DNA of 64,000 nucleotides from Paraburkholderia sp. UYCP14C. GTDB lineage: Bacteria; Pseudomonadota; Gammaproteobacteria; Burkholderiales; Burkholderiaceae. Positions 9,179 to 18,473 of the stretch are shown here, piece after piece. The stretch is taken from positions 1 through 64,000 of the forward strand of contig NZ_SELS01000025.1 of the NCBI RefSeq assembly GCF_004197395.1, read 5' to 3'. The position numbers were made by a program, and so were the translations under genes. The notes under the pieces are model-generated. The model saw nothing but the letters and a program-made list of their open reading frames with translations, did no database searches and had not been told where the DNA came from. Each line of letters begins with the position of its first letter. Within the stretch, counting starts at the first letter, position 1.

Positions 9179-10081
9179 TTAACCGCGCCCTTCGATACAG
9201 CGCGCGATGAACAGCGTGGCCACCGCGAGGTCCGCACTGGTGCCGGGATTGATCGCGCGTGCCTTCAATTCGGCATCCCAGGCATCGAGCTGCGGATCGC
9301 TCGCCGGGCGGCGCGCCGCGAGCGGGGTTTGGCGCCAGCGCGCGTGCTCCTCACGTGCCACGAGCGTGACACTCTGCGCCAGCGCGAGCCCGTGCTTGCG
9401 CACAATGTGAGAGTCGGGCCAGCCGCCGAGGAACGCGAGAAACACGTTGAGCATCGCGATTTCGTTAGCGGTTTCGGGCGCTGCTTCGTGCGCCTGCGCC
9501 GAGGCTTCCCGGTACGCCGCGAGGCCGGTGTCGAACAGGTCCGCGAAACCGTTCGCGTACTGCCGCGCGATGCTGTCTCGCTCACTGGCGAGCCGCATCG
9601 CGTCGCGCAGGCCGATCGTCGGCGGCGCGTGGACCGATTGCTCGGGTGCGTCGCCGAGGCCGCCCGGATTGGCGAGCGCGATCGCGCGGTAGGCCAGGCG
9701 CGCGTCTTCGACGTCGAGCCGGCTCAGCACGTCGCCGGCGGCGGCGCGCCACGCTTGCGCCGACATCGGCTGGTCGCCGGCTTCGTCGAGGGCCGCGGCG
9801 AGCGGCGCGACCAGCAGCACGATGCCGAGATTCGTATTGCAACCGACGGCCGCGCGCGTGCGCGTGACCGCGTCGAGAATGCGTTGCCCGACGCGGGCGC
9901 CGCGTGCGAATAGCGCATCGAGCGACGCGTCCGCGCTGGCCAGGAACTGTGCCGCCTGCATGCCGTGCCCGGGGCTGCGGGTGCTGACGTTGCCGGGTTT
10001 CGGCGTGGTGACGTCGAGCGCGCAGGCTTCGAGGAAGGCCGCACGCGCGCGCTCGACGGGAATCGCATGAGCGTCGGGCAT
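9179..10081 (-). CDS. Triphosphoribosyl-dephospho-CoA synthase-like protein (CitG family)
   Basis: The 300-residue protein has CitG/MdcB features: [20 protein letters not shown] at the N-terminus, [16 protein letters not shown], and DSHIVRKHG near residue 230. CitG homologues are a standard part of H4MPT clusters, where they are thought to act in cofactor assembly rather than in citrate lyase activation; no citrate lyase genes are nearby. The ATG at 10081 is preferred. A TTG at 10090 would overlap the stop of the upstream ATP-grasp gene (TTGA) and is possible. Confidence 0.75.
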   Translation of the reverse strand: MPDAHAIPVERARAAFLEACALDVTTPKPGNVSTRSPGHGMQAAQFLASADASLDALFARGARVGQRILDAVTRTRAAVGCNTNLGIVLLVAPLAAALDEAGDQPMSAQAWRAAAGDVLSRLDVEDARLAYRAIALANPGGLGDAPEQSVHAPPTIGLRDAMRLASERDSIARQYANGFADLFDTGLAAYREASAQAHEAAPETANEIAMLNVFLAFLGGWPDSHIVRKHGLALAQSVTLVAREEHARWRQTPLAARRPASDPQLDAWDAELKARAINPGTSADLAVATLFIARCIEGRG

Positions 10082-10086
10082 CGCGG

Positions 10087-11094
10087 TCAAGCCCGGCGCT
10101 GTGGAGACTGCTTCGGCAACCCGTCGCTATCGGCTTGCTCGGCTTGCTGGTTCGCACGCCGTTGCGCCGCGAGCTTGCGATCGAGCAGATCGTCGACCAG
10201 CGCCGCCGCGACGTCGAGCGGCACGACCGACTGCAAGCCGCGCCACGCGGCCACGCCGTTGACTTCGAGCACGAGCGGCAGCGCGGCGTCGTCGGCGGGG
10301 TCGGGATTCGGGATCAGGTCGACGCCCGCGTAATCGAGTCCGAGCGCGGCGGTTGCGCGCACTGCCGTCTGCGCGAGCGGAACCGTCAGTTCGGCGGGCT
10401 CGCAGCGTGCGCCTTGCGCGACGTTGTGAATCCAGCCTTTGCCGCCGCTGCGCCGCATCGCCGCCACCGCGTTGCCGCCGATCACCAGCACGCGCCAGTC
10501 GAAACCGGACCGGCCTCCGGCGACGAAGCGCTGCAGATAAGCGACCTGCCGGTAACGCGCAAGCGACGGCAACGGCGCCAGCAACCCGCCGCGCGCACCG
10601 AGCCGCTTGAGCCCGTGGCCTTGCGAACCGAACAGCGGCTTGAGCACGACCTGACGGCCGGCGGCCGCTTCGCGCATCAGTACGCGTTGCGCGAAGGCGG
10701 CGGATTCGCCGGCCCACGTCGCCGGTGTCGGCACGCCGGCGCGATGCAGCAGGAAGCTCGTCATCGATTTGTCGACGCTGCGCTCGATCGCGCGCGCATC
10801 GTTGTAGACCGGCACGCCCGACTCGCGCAGCGCGTGCAGGATACCCAGGCGCAGCGTCACCTGCTCGAAGGTGCCGCCGGCGATGCCGCGCACGAACACC
10901 GCGTCCGGCAGCGCGCGGCCGAAGCCCGGGATCACGAGGCCGTGCGGCAGCCACGTGGTGTCGATGCGGCAATCCGCGAGATCGACGCAGCGCGCTTCGG
11001 CGCCGCGCGCGCGGAACGCTCTTTTCAGCCGGCCGGTGTGCCAGCCGGTTTCGTCGGTCATGATCGCGATGCGCAGGTTTGGCGTAGTCATCAT
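10087..11094 (-). CDS. ATP-grasp ligase of the H4MPT cluster (RimK-like)
   Basis: The 335-residue protein shows an ATP-grasp layout: an N-terminal domain, then VDKSMTSFLLHRAGVPTP, the ATP-binding QVVLKPLFGSQGHGL, and the metal-site segment LVLEVNGVAAWRGLQ near the C-terminus. RimK/MptN-type ligases add amino acids such as glutamate to cofactors, so a role in finishing the H4MPT side chain is likely, though the acceptor is unknown. It starts in an ATGA overlap with the mch stop. One of two ATP-grasp genes in this operon. Confidence 0.75.
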   Translation of the reverse strand: MMTTPNLRIAIMTDETGWHTGRLKRAFRARGAEARCVDLADCRIDTTWLPHGLVIPGFGRALPDAVFVRGIAGGTFEQVTLRLGILHALRESGVPVYNDARAIERSVDKSMTSFLLHRAGVPTPATWAGESAAFAQRVLMREAAAGRQVVLKPLFGSQGHGLKRLGARGGLLAPLPSLARYRQVAYLQRFVAGGRSGFDWRVLVIGGNAVAAMRRSGGKGWIHNVAQGARCEPAELTVPLAQTAVRATAALGLDYAGVDLIPNPDPADDAALPLVLEVNGVAAWRGLQSVVPLDVAAALVDDLLDRKLAAQRRANQQAEQADSDGLPKQSPQRRA

Positions 11095-12131
11095 CGCGCG
11101 ACGGACTCGCCGCCCCACTGATTGCGCAGCAGGCCGGCGTCGAGGCGGCCGCCATGATAGGTCGCGCCGCTTTCGAGGCTGCTGACCCACACCTCGGCGG
11201 GCGCGAACAGCGCGGGATCGATCTGATAGAAGTCGAAGTTGACGGCGGTGAACACGTCCGCGAACGGCCGGCCGTAGTCGCGCGAATTGGCGGAGGGGAG
11301 GCTGTCGGCGAGACGCTGTGCGATCTCGTCGTGCTGAACGGTCAGATGCACGCGGCCGCCGTACAGGATCGCGTCGTTGGTGCGGCCCATCGCCTGAATG
11401 CCGTCGGGCGCGGGCGGCGGCAGCGGCGCCGAGCCCGTGCCCGCGACGATCTCGTCGAGCGGCACGCCGAGCACGTGCACCTTGTGCAGCGCAACTTCGA
11501 CGACGCGAGCCACCACCTGTACCGTTCCCGCGACAGAGTGTGTCGGCGTGACGATCACCGTCAGGTGGTCGGGCGCGAGGCCGCAATCGTGCAGCACCTT
11601 GTCGATCACGACCTGCGGCGGCAGGCGATCCACTTCGAGCACCAGCGCGCCGCGTTCGTGGCGGTCGCGATAGCCGAGTTCGTCGAATAGCGGCTCCTTG
11701 ACCGCGAGCGCGCGCGCCGGTCCCGAGCCGAGCGAAAAGAATTTCTTGCCGCCGGTCTGCTCCTTGGTCGCCGACAGGCTCCAGCCCGCGTACTGGCTGC
11801 CGAGACAGGCGAGCACCGGCGACGAGGTGCTGACCTCGAGCATCGTCGGCCACAGCGGCGCGGCGTCGAAGTTCGCGCGCACCGCGACGCGGCCGAGACC
11901 GCCCATGCAGATCCGCGCGATCAGCACGCCCGCGTCGAGACTGCCGCGCGCGTCGACGCCGGCGTCCGCGATCACGGTGCCGCCGGGCGTGCGCGTGAGC
12001 GCGACGCCGAGGTGCGCCGCCTGCTCGACGAGCCGTGCGACGAGGCGCTCTGAAAGCGCGTTCACGCTCGGCAGCGCGGCGGGCGGGGAAGTCTCAGCTG
12101 TGGGCGTGGAGGCAGGCATGGTCGGGTTCAT
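11091..12131 (-). CDS. mch: Methenyl-H4MPT cyclohydrolase
   Basis: The 346-residue protein carries Mch signatures: SLDAGVLIARICMGGLG, LACLGSQYAGW, GSGPARALA, VHVLGVPLDEIVAGTGSAP and GRTNDAILYGG. Mch interconverts methenyl-H4MPT and formyl-H4MPT, the step after MtdB. The N-terminus has a ~20-residue proline/threonine-rich extension before the conserved region, so a later ATG is possible. The gene overlaps the upstream ATP-grasp gene by 38 bases and the downstream one by 4, indicating tight coupling. Confidence 0.95.
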   Translation of the reverse strand: MNPTMPASTPTAETSPPAALPSVNALSERLVARLVEQAAHLGVALTRTPGGTVIADAGVDARGSLDAGVLIARICMGGLGRVAVRANFDAAPLWPTMLEVSTSSPVLACLGSQYAGWSLSATKEQTGGKKFFSLGSGPARALAVKEPLFDELGYRDRHERGALVLEVDRLPPQVVIDKVLHDCGLAPDHLTVIVTPTHSVAGTVQVVARVVEVALHKVHVLGVPLDEIVAGTGSAPLPPPAPDGIQAMGRTNDAILYGGRVHLTVQHDEIAQRLADSLPSANSRDYGRPFADVFTAVNFDFYQIDPALFAPAEVWVSSLESGATYHGGRLDAGLLRNQWGGESVAR

Positions 12132-13317
12132 CGCAGGTTTCGATTCGTTGGACGACGCGTTCGTGCTGCGCGTCGAGCGCGCTGCGCACCGCGTCCGCCG
12201 ATGCCGCTCGCACGTGCAGCGTGCAGACCGGCTGCCCGACGTCGATGCGGGTGCCCGGCATCGGCACGTCGCGGCATTGCGGATCGCGCAGGCAGGCGTC
12301 GGAGAACGCCGCCGACACGTTGAACGGCCGCTGCGCGAACAGCACCCGCTGGCCGGCGCGCCAGCGCGGCGCGCGGGCGAGCGCGAGGCTCACGGCCGAC
12401 GGCGCGTGTCCGTGCCGGCACGCGTCGAGGTGGCAGGCGAGCAGGCCGGCTGGCCATGCATCGGGCGACGCGGTTTCGTAGAGCGCCATCGTCGACGAAG
12501 GGCGCGGGTTGATTTCGAGCACGTTGAACGAAGTGCCGTCGGACAGGAAGTCGCAGCTGTTGATGCCGACCAGACCGGTGCGTGCGCAGAGCGCGTCGAG
12601 TGCAAGCTGCGCGTGCGCGACGAGCGTGGGCGGCAACTCGATCGGCCCGATCGAGCCCGCATGCACGAAGCGCAGATCGCCGATCACGCAGGTGAGTTGT
12701 TCGGCGAAGCCGAGCAGATGCGCGCGGCCGTGCACGCCGATGAAAAGCGCCGACAGCGAGCGGCCGTGACCGATGCGCTGGAAGTAGCCGTGCGCGCAGT
12801 CGCTCGTTGAATCGACCGTGTCGGCGGCTCGGATATGCGTACCGCCGCAGCCATCCGCGTGCTTGAACAGCCAGCCGTCGGGCGTCGCGGGCGGCTCGAA
12901 CGACACAGCCGGATGCGCGATCCGCAACGCGTCGAGCAGCGCGAAGAAGCGCCGCGGCTCGCGCACGGCCGCGATCGTTTCGGCACCGTTGCCGAGAAAG
13001 CGCGGCAAGCCGGGCTCCCGGCACAAGTCCAGCATCAAAGGTTCGAGCCCGCTGCCACCGATCCAGCCAAGCAAACCCGGCAGGCGCGCGACACGCGCAA
13101 GCGCATCGACGAGCCGCGCCCGATCGATCGCGAGCGCGCCATCGCCGCGGCCGATATCGAACCACAGTTCGGCGGCCTCGCGCGTGTCGCGGTCGCCGAA
13201 GATATCGAGCGCGGCGACGTGCAGGCCGGCGCGCGCCGCGGACTGCGCGAGCCAGCGCGCGGACAAGCCGGCGGCCGCGACGAACGGCGCCTGCGTGAGC
13301 GGCCGGTGCGGCTTCAC
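12094..13317 (-). CDS. ATP-grasp domain protein of the H4MPT cluster (OrfY-like)
   Basis: The 407-residue protein starts at a GTG (13317). It has an N-terminal Rossmann-like stretch (LSARWLAQSAARAGLHVAAL), an ATP-grasp region with GWLFKHADGCGGTHI, and the catalytic FNVLEINPRPSSTM near residue 270. Proteins of this type accompany mch in methylotroph and Burkholderia clusters, and mutants in such genes lose H4MPT; the exact reaction is not established. It starts 11 bases after mtdB ends and overlaps mch by 38 bases. Confidence 0.75.
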   Translation of the reverse strand: MKPHRPLTQAPFVAAAGLSARWLAQSAARAGLHVAALDIFGDRDTREAAELWFDIGRGDGALAIDRARLVDALARVARLPGLLGWIGGSGLEPLMLDLCREPGLPRFLGNGAETIAAVREPRRFFALLDALRIAHPAVSFEPPATPDGWLFKHADGCGGTHIRAADTVDSTSDCAHGYFQRIGHGRSLSALFIGVHGRAHLLGFAEQLTCVIGDLRFVHAGSIGPIELPPTLVAHAQLALDALCARTGLVGINSCDFLSDGTSFNVLEINPRPSSTMALYETASPDAWPAGLLACHLDACRHGHAPSAVSLALARAPRWRAGQRVLFAQRPFNVSAAFSDACLRDPQCRDVPMPGTRIDVGQPVCTLHVRAASADAVRSALDAQHERVVQRIETCDEPDHACLHAHS

Positions 13318-13328
13318 GATGGCTGCTC

Positions 13329-14255
13329 TCAGCCGAGACCGGCCGCGACCGCGCGGGCCTCGTCGTAGGCTTGCGGGAAGCCGAGGTAGACCGGCTTGCC
13401 GCCCGTGCGCATGCGCATGAACAGGCGATGCTCGACCTGATACTTGACGTTGCCGATCGCCAGCGCGCCGATGCCGACCGCGCCCGCGTTCGGCACGCCG
13501 TCGATCGGCTTGCCGTCGTTCATCACGTTCACGCCGGCGATGCCTTCGGGCGGCACCGCGTTGACATCGGCGGCAACCAGCAGGCGTTTCGCATGCGCGA
13601 GGTCGTCGCTGCCGACCACCTGCACGCCCGCGAGCGCGGTCGCGAGCACGATTTCCGCGTCGGCGAGCGCGCCGCGCAGCTCGTCGGGTGTCGTGGTGCC
13701 GATGCCGTTGGTGAAGATGCCGAAGCGCTGGTTGAGTTCGGCCGAGGCGCCGAGCGCGCGATCGCGGTTGGTGTGGCTCGCGATCGTCACGTCGGCGCCG
13801 CGCGACGCGGCGATCGCCGCCGCGATGCGCCCGACCGCGCCGGCGCCGCCGAGAATCAGCACGCGCTTGCCGCCCAGCTCGACGCCGTGCTGTTTGCCCA
13901 GGTGCCGCTCGACCAGCGCGACGAGCGCGGCCGCGGTCGTGTACGAGCCGCTCGGGTCGGCGAACACCGAGACTTCGAACGGCGGCACCATCGCTTTGCG
14001 CGCGGTATCGAGCATGTCGGCCGCCTGCATCACGTCGCGTCCGCCGATGAAGATACCGGTGCGCGACACCCCTTTCGGGCCGCGCGAGAAGATCGCGTCC
14101 TGGGTCAGATTCGCGACCATCCCCGCTTCGACGTTGCAGTACGGCACGATGACCTGATAGCCGGCATCGGCGGCCATGTTGACGTCGAACGGACTCATCT
14201 GCGGCGTGGCCGTGAGCATGTGCAGGATGTAGGGCCTTTCAATGGTTTCTGACAT
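13329..14255 (-). CDS. mtdB: NAD(P)-dependent methylene-H4MPT dehydrogenase
   Basis: The start at 14255 gives MSETIERPYILHML and 308 residues, the usual MtdB length. Visible are the N-terminal substrate domain (PFDVNMAADAGYQ, FIGGRDVMQAADML), a dinucleotide-binding loop (VLILGGAGAVGRIAAAIA) and VAADVNAVPPEGIAG. MtdB oxidises methylene-H4MPT to methenyl-H4MPT in the cytoplasm. It is the second gene of the beta-RFAP synthase operon. The 50 codons upstream in the same frame are low-complexity and were not included. Confidence 0.95.
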   Translation of the reverse strand: MSETIERPYILHMLTATPQMSPFDVNMAADAGYQVIVPYCNVEAGMVANLTQDAIFSRGPKGVSRTGIFIGGRDVMQAADMLDTARKAMVPPFEVSVFADPSGSYTTAAALVALVERHLGKQHGVELGGKRVLILGGAGAVGRIAAAIAASRGADVTIASHTNRDRALGASAELNQRFGIFTNGIGTTTPDELRGALADAEIVLATALAGVQVVGSDDLAHAKRLLVAADVNAVPPEGIAGVNVMNDGKPIDGVPNAGAVGIGALAIGNVKYQVEHRLFMRMRTGGKPVYLGFPQAYDEARAVAAGLG

Positions 14256-14320
14256 GGCGGGGGCTCGTTTCAGTGGCAATCCTGGGGACGGCGCAAGCTC
14301 AGGCCGCGCCTTTGGCAAGC

Positions 14321-14356
14321 GGCGGCCTGAGCGGCGACCTGAGCGGCGACCTGAGC
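14321..14356. repeat. Short 12-bp tandem repeat
   Basis: The unit GCGGCGACCTGA occurs twice in tandem (14331-14342 and 14343-14354), preceded by a shortened GCGGCCTGA and followed by a partial unit. It lies in the 112-base gap between the beta-RFAP synthase gene and mtdB. Probably slippage-derived. Confidence 0.6.
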
Positions 14357-14367
14357 GGGGCCGCGCA

Positions 14368-15393
14368 TCATGCGGCGTCGATGTGCGGCGCGCGCATCTC
14401 GGCACCGCTGATCGCCGCGCCGCTATTGCGGCCCGCGACGACGCTGCATTCGATATGCGGCAGCGCGCTCGCGACGGCGCGTGCGGTCTCGAGCGCGCGC
14501 TCGGCCTCGCGCGCGCTCGCGAGCACCGCGAAGCCCGTCGGGCCCCACGAGGTCTGGCCGATGCCGGCGGTGCGTTCGGCGGCGACCGCGCGCAACACGC
14601 GCTCGACGTCGGGGCTCGCGAACACGCCGCCTTGCGCGCTCGCGAAATATTCTCCGATGGTCTGCTGCAGCTCGGTCAGGCCGTGCGCGAACGGCGCAAA
14701 GTTATGTTCGGCGGCGCCGGGCAGAATCTGCATCAGCACCAGATGGCATAGATGCGCGGCGAGCTGCCGCGGAAACGGCGCGAGCGACGCTAGCGCGCCG
14801 CGTTCCTCGGCACCGTGCAAGCCCTCGCGGCTGTTGTCGCTGACCAGCAGCACGCGCCACTGTTGCGGAAACGGCTGGCGCGACAGCAGCGGCGGCATGC
14901 TCTGGCGCAGATCGCCGGGCGGCCCGCCATCGAGCAGCAGGCCGCCGTACTCGAAGCCGAGTATGCCGATGCCGGAGCGCGCGCCGCGCCCGAGCAGGCT
15001 GGCGAGCTCGGCGCTCGTCGCCGGCTGGCCGACGAGGTGTGCGAACGCGGTGCCCACGGCGAGCGCCAGTTGCGTGCCGGAACCGAGGCCGGTGTGCGCG
15101 CGCGGCGCCGCCAGCACGTCGATCGCGAGTGTCGCCGGTCCATAGGCAGCCTGCAGCCGCGCAAGACTCACTGCGATCCGCTCGCGCTCGGCCTCGCTCG
15201 CCACGCCGCCGATCTGCTCGCGTTCGGCGAGCCGCGCTTCGAGCCGCGTGCCGTGCGTATCGATGACGAGCCCCAGGCTGCCGAACGCACGCCCGAGCGA
15301 CGCGTTCGGATCGAGAAAGCCCAGATGCAGCCGCGCGGGCGCATCGATCGTGATGGGGGCGCGTGGCGGCAGGCGACGAAGCTGAAGCGGCAT
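14368..15393 (-). CDS. Beta-ribofuranosylaminobenzene 5'-phosphate synthase
   Basis: The 341-residue protein is a GHMP-kinase-fold enzyme: ARLHLGFLDPNASLGRAFGSLG at the N-terminus and the ATP-loop-like HTGLGSGTQLALAVG around residue 105, as in beta-RFAP synthases. The enzyme joins p-hydroxy- or p-aminobenzoate with PRPP, the first committed step of methanopterin synthesis. It is the first gene of the minus-strand operon that continues through mtdB, ATP-grasp, mch, ATP-grasp and the CitG-like gene. The ATG at 15393 has GAGGA upstream. A sigma-54-like promoter lies at 15502-15517. Confidence 0.9.
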   Translation of the reverse strand: MPLQLRRLPPRAPITIDAPARLHLGFLDPNASLGRAFGSLGLVIDTHGTRLEARLAEREQIGGVASEAERERIAVSLARLQAAYGPATLAIDVLAAPRAHTGLGSGTQLALAVGTAFAHLVGQPATSAELASLLGRGARSGIGILGFEYGGLLLDGGPPGDLRQSMPPLLSRQPFPQQWRVLLVSDNSREGLHGAEERGALASLAPFPRQLAAHLCHLVLMQILPGAAEHNFAPFAHGLTELQQTIGEYFASAQGGVFASPDVERVLRAVAAERTAGIGQTSWGPTGFAVLASAREAERALETARAVASALPHIECSVVAGRNSGAAISGAEMRAPHIDAA

Positions 15394-15501
15394 CTCGAGT
15401 GTCCTCAGGTGTCCTTGCGGGTGCGCGCGACTGCGTTCGGCCGCGCAGCGTCCGCAAGCGTCGCGTCGCGGGTTCCAGCGGCAGTGCGCCCGGCGACCTC
15501 A

Positions 15502-15517
15502 AGCGAAAGCCGTACCA
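15502..15517 (-). promoter_or_regulatory. Sigma-54-like promoter for the H4MPT operon
   Basis: On the minus strand the sequence is TGGTACGGCTTTCGCT, matching 10 of 12 positions of TGGCACG-N4-TTGCW, including the invariant GG and GC at exact spacing. It is about 110 bases upstream of the beta-RFAP synthase start, with a dyad at 15611-15641 about 95 bases further upstream, the expected place for an enhancer. Confidence 0.6.
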
Positions 15518-15610
15518 GGCGCGCGGAACGGCTCCCGCCGCGGGTTCGGCCCGCTGACACCACTAAACGGGCGCGTCGCGCCGGACGCGATTTCGCGGCT
15601 GCATGGACGC

Positions 15611-15641
15611 TGTGTGACGCCGAAGGCGCACTGTGTCACGC
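15611..15641. promoter_or_regulatory. Inverted repeat upstream of the H4MPT operon, candidate enhancer
   Basis: GTGAC (15614-15618) and GTCAC (15635-15639) face each other around an inner imperfect dyad (GACGCC...GGCGCAC). On the minus strand it contains GTGACACAGT, the same 10-mer found at 16180-16189 upstream of xoxF. It is a looser version of the GRCACA-N3-TGTRCC palindrome. Confidence 0.4.
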
Positions 15642-15679
15642 GCTGTTTCATGCGGCGAGAGCCGGCCGCGTCAACTGCC

Positions 15680-16069
15680 TTACGCGGGTTTGGGCGCGTC
15701 GTACTTGATATAGCGGAAGCGCTGATCGTCGGCCGGCGTGCCTTCGAGCGGGCCGTCCTCGAGGCCGGGCTGCCAGTGGACCACCGATTCGATCTTGGTC
15801 GCGAGCGCGAAGTCCTTGTCGGTGATGCCCTTCGCGCTGTGCGTTTTCAGCTTCACGGTCACGAACGCGTACGAGACCGTCAGATCCGGGTGGTGCCACG
15901 CGGCTTCCGCGAGATGGCCCACGGTGTTGACCACCATCAGCGTTCCCTTCCAGCCCTCGGTGCGGTATTTGCGCCGCAGCCAGCCATCTTCCAGATACCA
16001 GTGCTGCAGCGGACCGACGAGACGCTGCTGGATCTCTTCGTCGGTATAGACGTGCTCGGTGTTTGCCAT
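15680..16069 (-). CDS. phhB: Pterin-4a-carbinolamine dehydratase
   Basis: From the ATG at 16069 (MANTEHVYTDEEIQQRL) the protein has 129 residues. It carries the PCD active-site region EAAWHHPDLTVSYAFVTVKLKTH, with the paired histidines, and a KGITDKDFALATKIE helix. PCD dehydrates 4a-hydroxytetrahydropterins. In H4MPT loci a PCD-like gene is common and may act in pterin turnover; no aromatic amino acid hydroxylase lies nearby. It is divergent from xoxF across a 417-base gap. Confidence 0.85.
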   Translation of the reverse strand: MANTEHVYTDEEIQQRLVGPLQHWYLEDGWLRRKYRTEGWKGTLMVVNTVGHLAEAAWHHPDLTVSYAFVTVKLKTHSAKGITDKDFALATKIESVVHWQPGLEDGPLEGTPADDQRFRYIKYDAPKPA

Positions 16070-16181
16070 GGCGGTTGCTCCTCGAATGCGCGAATCGTTC
16101 GCCGAACGAAGCATCGTTGCTGATGACAGGCCCATGCTGCGGCGCGTGATTCGCAATGGACACGATTCGTATCACGCAAGT

Positions 16182-16196
16182 GACACAGTATGTGCC
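16182..16196. promoter_or_regulatory. 15-bp palindrome upstream of xoxF, candidate enhancer
   Basis: GACACAGTATGTGCC is an inverted repeat (one mismatch) matching the perfect copy at 7176-7190 in 11 of 12 arm positions. It lies 133 bases upstream of the sigma-54-like element of xoxF and 113 bases upstream of phhB, so it could serve both directions. Confidence 0.55.
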
Positions 16197-16328
16197 GCAT
16201 CGCGTGACGCAACCCCTTCAGCTTACCGCCGTGCAAGCTTCGGCGTGCAACCCCCGAGCGCCGCGACAGGTCGCGCGAGCCGGGTCGCCGGGCCCGGGCG
16301 GGCAATCGCGGCACCGTTATCGCTATTC

Positions 16329-16344
16329 CGGCATGAAATATGCG
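16329..16344 (+). promoter_or_regulatory. Sigma-54-like promoter for xoxF
   Basis: CGGCATGAAATATGCG has GG and GC at exact N10 spacing and 8 of 12 consensus positions. The moxR upstream element at 22290 shares the CGGCATGAA core and the T-GC at -12. The predicted start of transcription leaves a leader of about 130 bases before the xoxF ATG. Confidence 0.45.
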
Positions 16345-16486
16345 TCGGCCGTTCATGCGTCGCGAAGCCTGACATTGAATCGGGATAGGGCGTTAATCGT
16401 TACCTGCACTCGAGAAGGCGCGCACGATGCGATGAGGTAGCGTGGGTCATTCGTGAGTTGAACAGCAGGACAATTCTGGAGGAGAC

Positions 16487-18304
16487 ATGAACTTACGCAC
16501 TGTAGTTCTTGGGCTCGCGATCCTCGCATCCGCAGCCTTTGGTTCTCTGGCTGCGCAGGCCGATTCGCAGCTCGACGGACTGATGAAAAACCCATCCAAC
16601 TGGGCGGCCCAGGCGGGCGATTATGCGAATCACCGATACAGCCCGCTCAAGCAGATCAACGCGAACAACGTCGGCAAACTGCAGGTCGCATGGACCATGT
16701 CGACCGGCGTACTACGCGGCCATGAAGGCGCGCCGCTCGTGATCGGCGACACGATGTATATCCACTCCCCGTTCCCGAACAAGGTGATTGCAGTCAACCT
16801 GAAGGATCAGACCTTCCTCTGGCAGTATCTGCCGAAGCAGGACGAGCAGGTCGTCTCCGTGATGTGCTGCGACACCGTCAATCGCGGTCTCGCTTACGGC
16901 GACGGCAAGATCTTCCTGCAGCAGGCCGATACCAAGCTCGTCGCGCTGAACGCGAAGACGGGCGAGGTCGTGTGGACCGCGCAGAACGGCAATCCGAAAG
17001 CCGGCGAAACCAACACCAACGCGCCGCACGTATTCGGCGACAAGGTGCTGACCGGTATCTCGGGCGGCGAGTTCGGCGTGCGCGGGCGTCTGATCGCGTA
17101 CGACATCAAGACCGGCAAACCGGCCTGGACCGCGTACAGCACGGGCCCCGACAACGAAATGCTGCTCGACCCGCAAAAGACGATGACCTACTCCAACGGC
17201 CAGATGGTGCCGGTGGGCGCGGATTCGTCGCTGAAGTCGTGGAAGGGCGATCAGTGGAAGCTCGGCGGTGGCACCACGTGGGGCTGGTATGCGTGGGATC
17301 CAAAGCTCAACCTTGTCTACTACGGTACCGGCAATCCGGGCACATGGAACCCGACGCAACGTCCGGGCGACAACAAATGGTCGATGTCGATCTTCGCGCG
17401 CGATCTGAATACCGGCATGGCCAAATGGGTCTACCAGATGACGCCGCACGACGAATGGGACTATGACGGCGTCAACGAAATGATCCTGTCCGATCTGCCG
17501 ATCAACGGCAAGACCGTGCCCGCGATCGTGCACTTCGACCGTAACGGCTTCGGCTATACGCTCAATCGCGAAACCGGCCAGTTGCTGGTCGCCCAGAAGT
17601 ACGACCCGGCGGTGAACTGGGCCGACCGCGTCGATCTGCAAAGCGGCCTGCCGATTCGCAACGCGGCGTACTCGACGCAGGCGGCCGGGGCCGATCACAA
17701 CGTGAAGGGCATCTGCCCGGCGGCGCTCGGTTCGAAGGACCAGCAACCGGCGGCGTTCGATCCGAACTCGAAGCTGTTCCTCGTGCCGACCAACCACGTC
17801 TGTATGGACTACGAGCCGTTCGAGGTCGACTACGTGTCGGGGCAGCCGTATGTCGGCGCCACGCTGTCGATGTATCCGGGCCCGAACGAGAACAATGCGA
17901 TGGGCAACTTTATCGCGTGGGATGCGGCCAAGGGCAAGATCGTCTACTCGAAGCCGGAGCGGTTCTCGGTGTGGTCGGGCGTGCTGGCGACCGCAGGCGG
18001 CATCGCGTTCTACGGCACGCTGGAAGGCTACATCAAGGCGGTGCGCATCTCGGACGGCAAGGAACTGTGGCGCTTCAAGACGCCGTCGGGAATCATCGGC
18101 AACGTCTTCACGTATGAGTATCAGGGCAAGCAGTTCGTCGGCGTGTACTCGGGCATCGGCGGCTGGGCCGGCATCGGCATGGCGGCAGGTCTCGAGAAGC
18201 CGACCGAAGGCCTGGGCGCGGTCGGCGGCTATAAAGATCTCGCGAAGTACACCGCACTGGGCGGCACGCTGTTCGTGTTCGCCATTCCCAGCGAAAAGAG
18301 CTGA
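16487..18304 (+). CDS. xoxF: PQQ-dependent methanol dehydrogenase, lanthanide (XoxF) type
   Basis: The 605-residue protein starts with a Sec signal peptide (to about residue 25) and has the eight-bladed quinoprotein propeller with repeated tryptophan-docking motifs. Adjacent cysteines C127-C128 (MCCDTVNRG) form the ring disulfide over PQQ. The catalytic segment [13 protein letters not shown] has Asp at 325 and a second Asp at 327; this extra Asp marks lanthanide-dependent XoxF enzymes, while calcium MxaF has Ala there. It oxidises methanol in the periplasm and passes electrons to cytochrome c. It leads a cluster with the cytochrome, XoxJ and accessory genes. No mxaI small-subunit gene is present. 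Confidence 0.95.
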   Translation: MNLRTVVLGLAILASAAFGSLAAQADSQLDGLMKNPSNWAAQAGDYANHRYSPLKQINANNVGKLQVAWTMSTGVLRGHEGAPLVIGDTMYIHSPFPNKVIAVNLKDQTFLWQYLPKQDEQVVSVMCCDTVNRGLAYGDGKIFLQQADTKLVALNAKTGEVVWTAQNGNPKAGETNTNAPHVFGDKVLTGISGGEFGVRGRLIAYDIKTGKPAWTAYSTGPDNEMLLDPQKTMTYSNGQMVPVGADSSLKSWKGDQWKLGGGTTWGWYAWDPKLNLVYYGTGNPGTWNPTQRPGDNKWSMSIFARDLNTGMAKWVYQMTPHDEWDYDGVNEMILSDLPINGKTVPAIVHFDRNGFGYTLNRETGQLLVAQKYDPAVNWADRVDLQSGLPIRNAAYSTQAAGADHNVKGICPAALGSKDQQPAAFDPNSKLFLVPTNHVCMDYEPFEVDYVSGQPYVGATLSMYPGPNENNAMGNFIAWDAAKGKIVYSKPERFSVWSGVLATAGGIAFYGTLEGYIKAVRISDGKELWRFKTPSGIIGNVFTYEYQGKQFVGVYSGIGGWAGIGMAAGLEKPTEGLGAVGGYKDLAKYTALGGTLFVFAIPSEKS

Positions 18305-18335
18305 AGCAACGGCTGAAATGAACGGCTGAACGAGC

Positions 18336-18365
18336 GGGGCGGCCTGGACCAAAGACGGTCGCCCC
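18336..18365 (+). terminator. Stem-loop between xoxF and xoxG
   Basis: GGGGCGGCC (18336-18344) and GGTCGCCCC (18357-18365) pair with one G-U. There is no following T-run, so it may be an mRNA-processing or stabilising hairpin that favours xoxF over the downstream genes rather than a full terminator. Confidence 0.4.
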
Positions 18366-18473
18366 ATCAGCCTCGCGAGGCCGGTGAATCGAATCACCCC
18401 CAACCGCGCCCGTTCGTGGATGCGTCGACGAGGCGCATCGGGGCGCGGCTTATCCCCAGATGGAGACATGTGC

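Larger units (their letters stand above)
16070..16486. other. 417-base divergent regulatory gap between phhB and xoxF
   Basis: No gene is supported here. The gap holds the palindrome at 16182-16196, a sigma-54-like element at 16329-16344 and the strong GGAGGA ribosome site of xoxF at about 16476-16481. The short frames on either strand lack initiation signals. Confidence 0.6.

Noticed and set aside
9020-9913. Plus-strand frame opposite the CitG-like gene
   Set aside because: Antisense to a conserved gene; Arg-rich shadow translation.
16100-16140. Possible minus-strand sigma-54 element for phhB (GG-N10-GC near 16118-16133)
   Set aside because: Only 7 of 12 consensus positions match, within expectation for chance in this composition.
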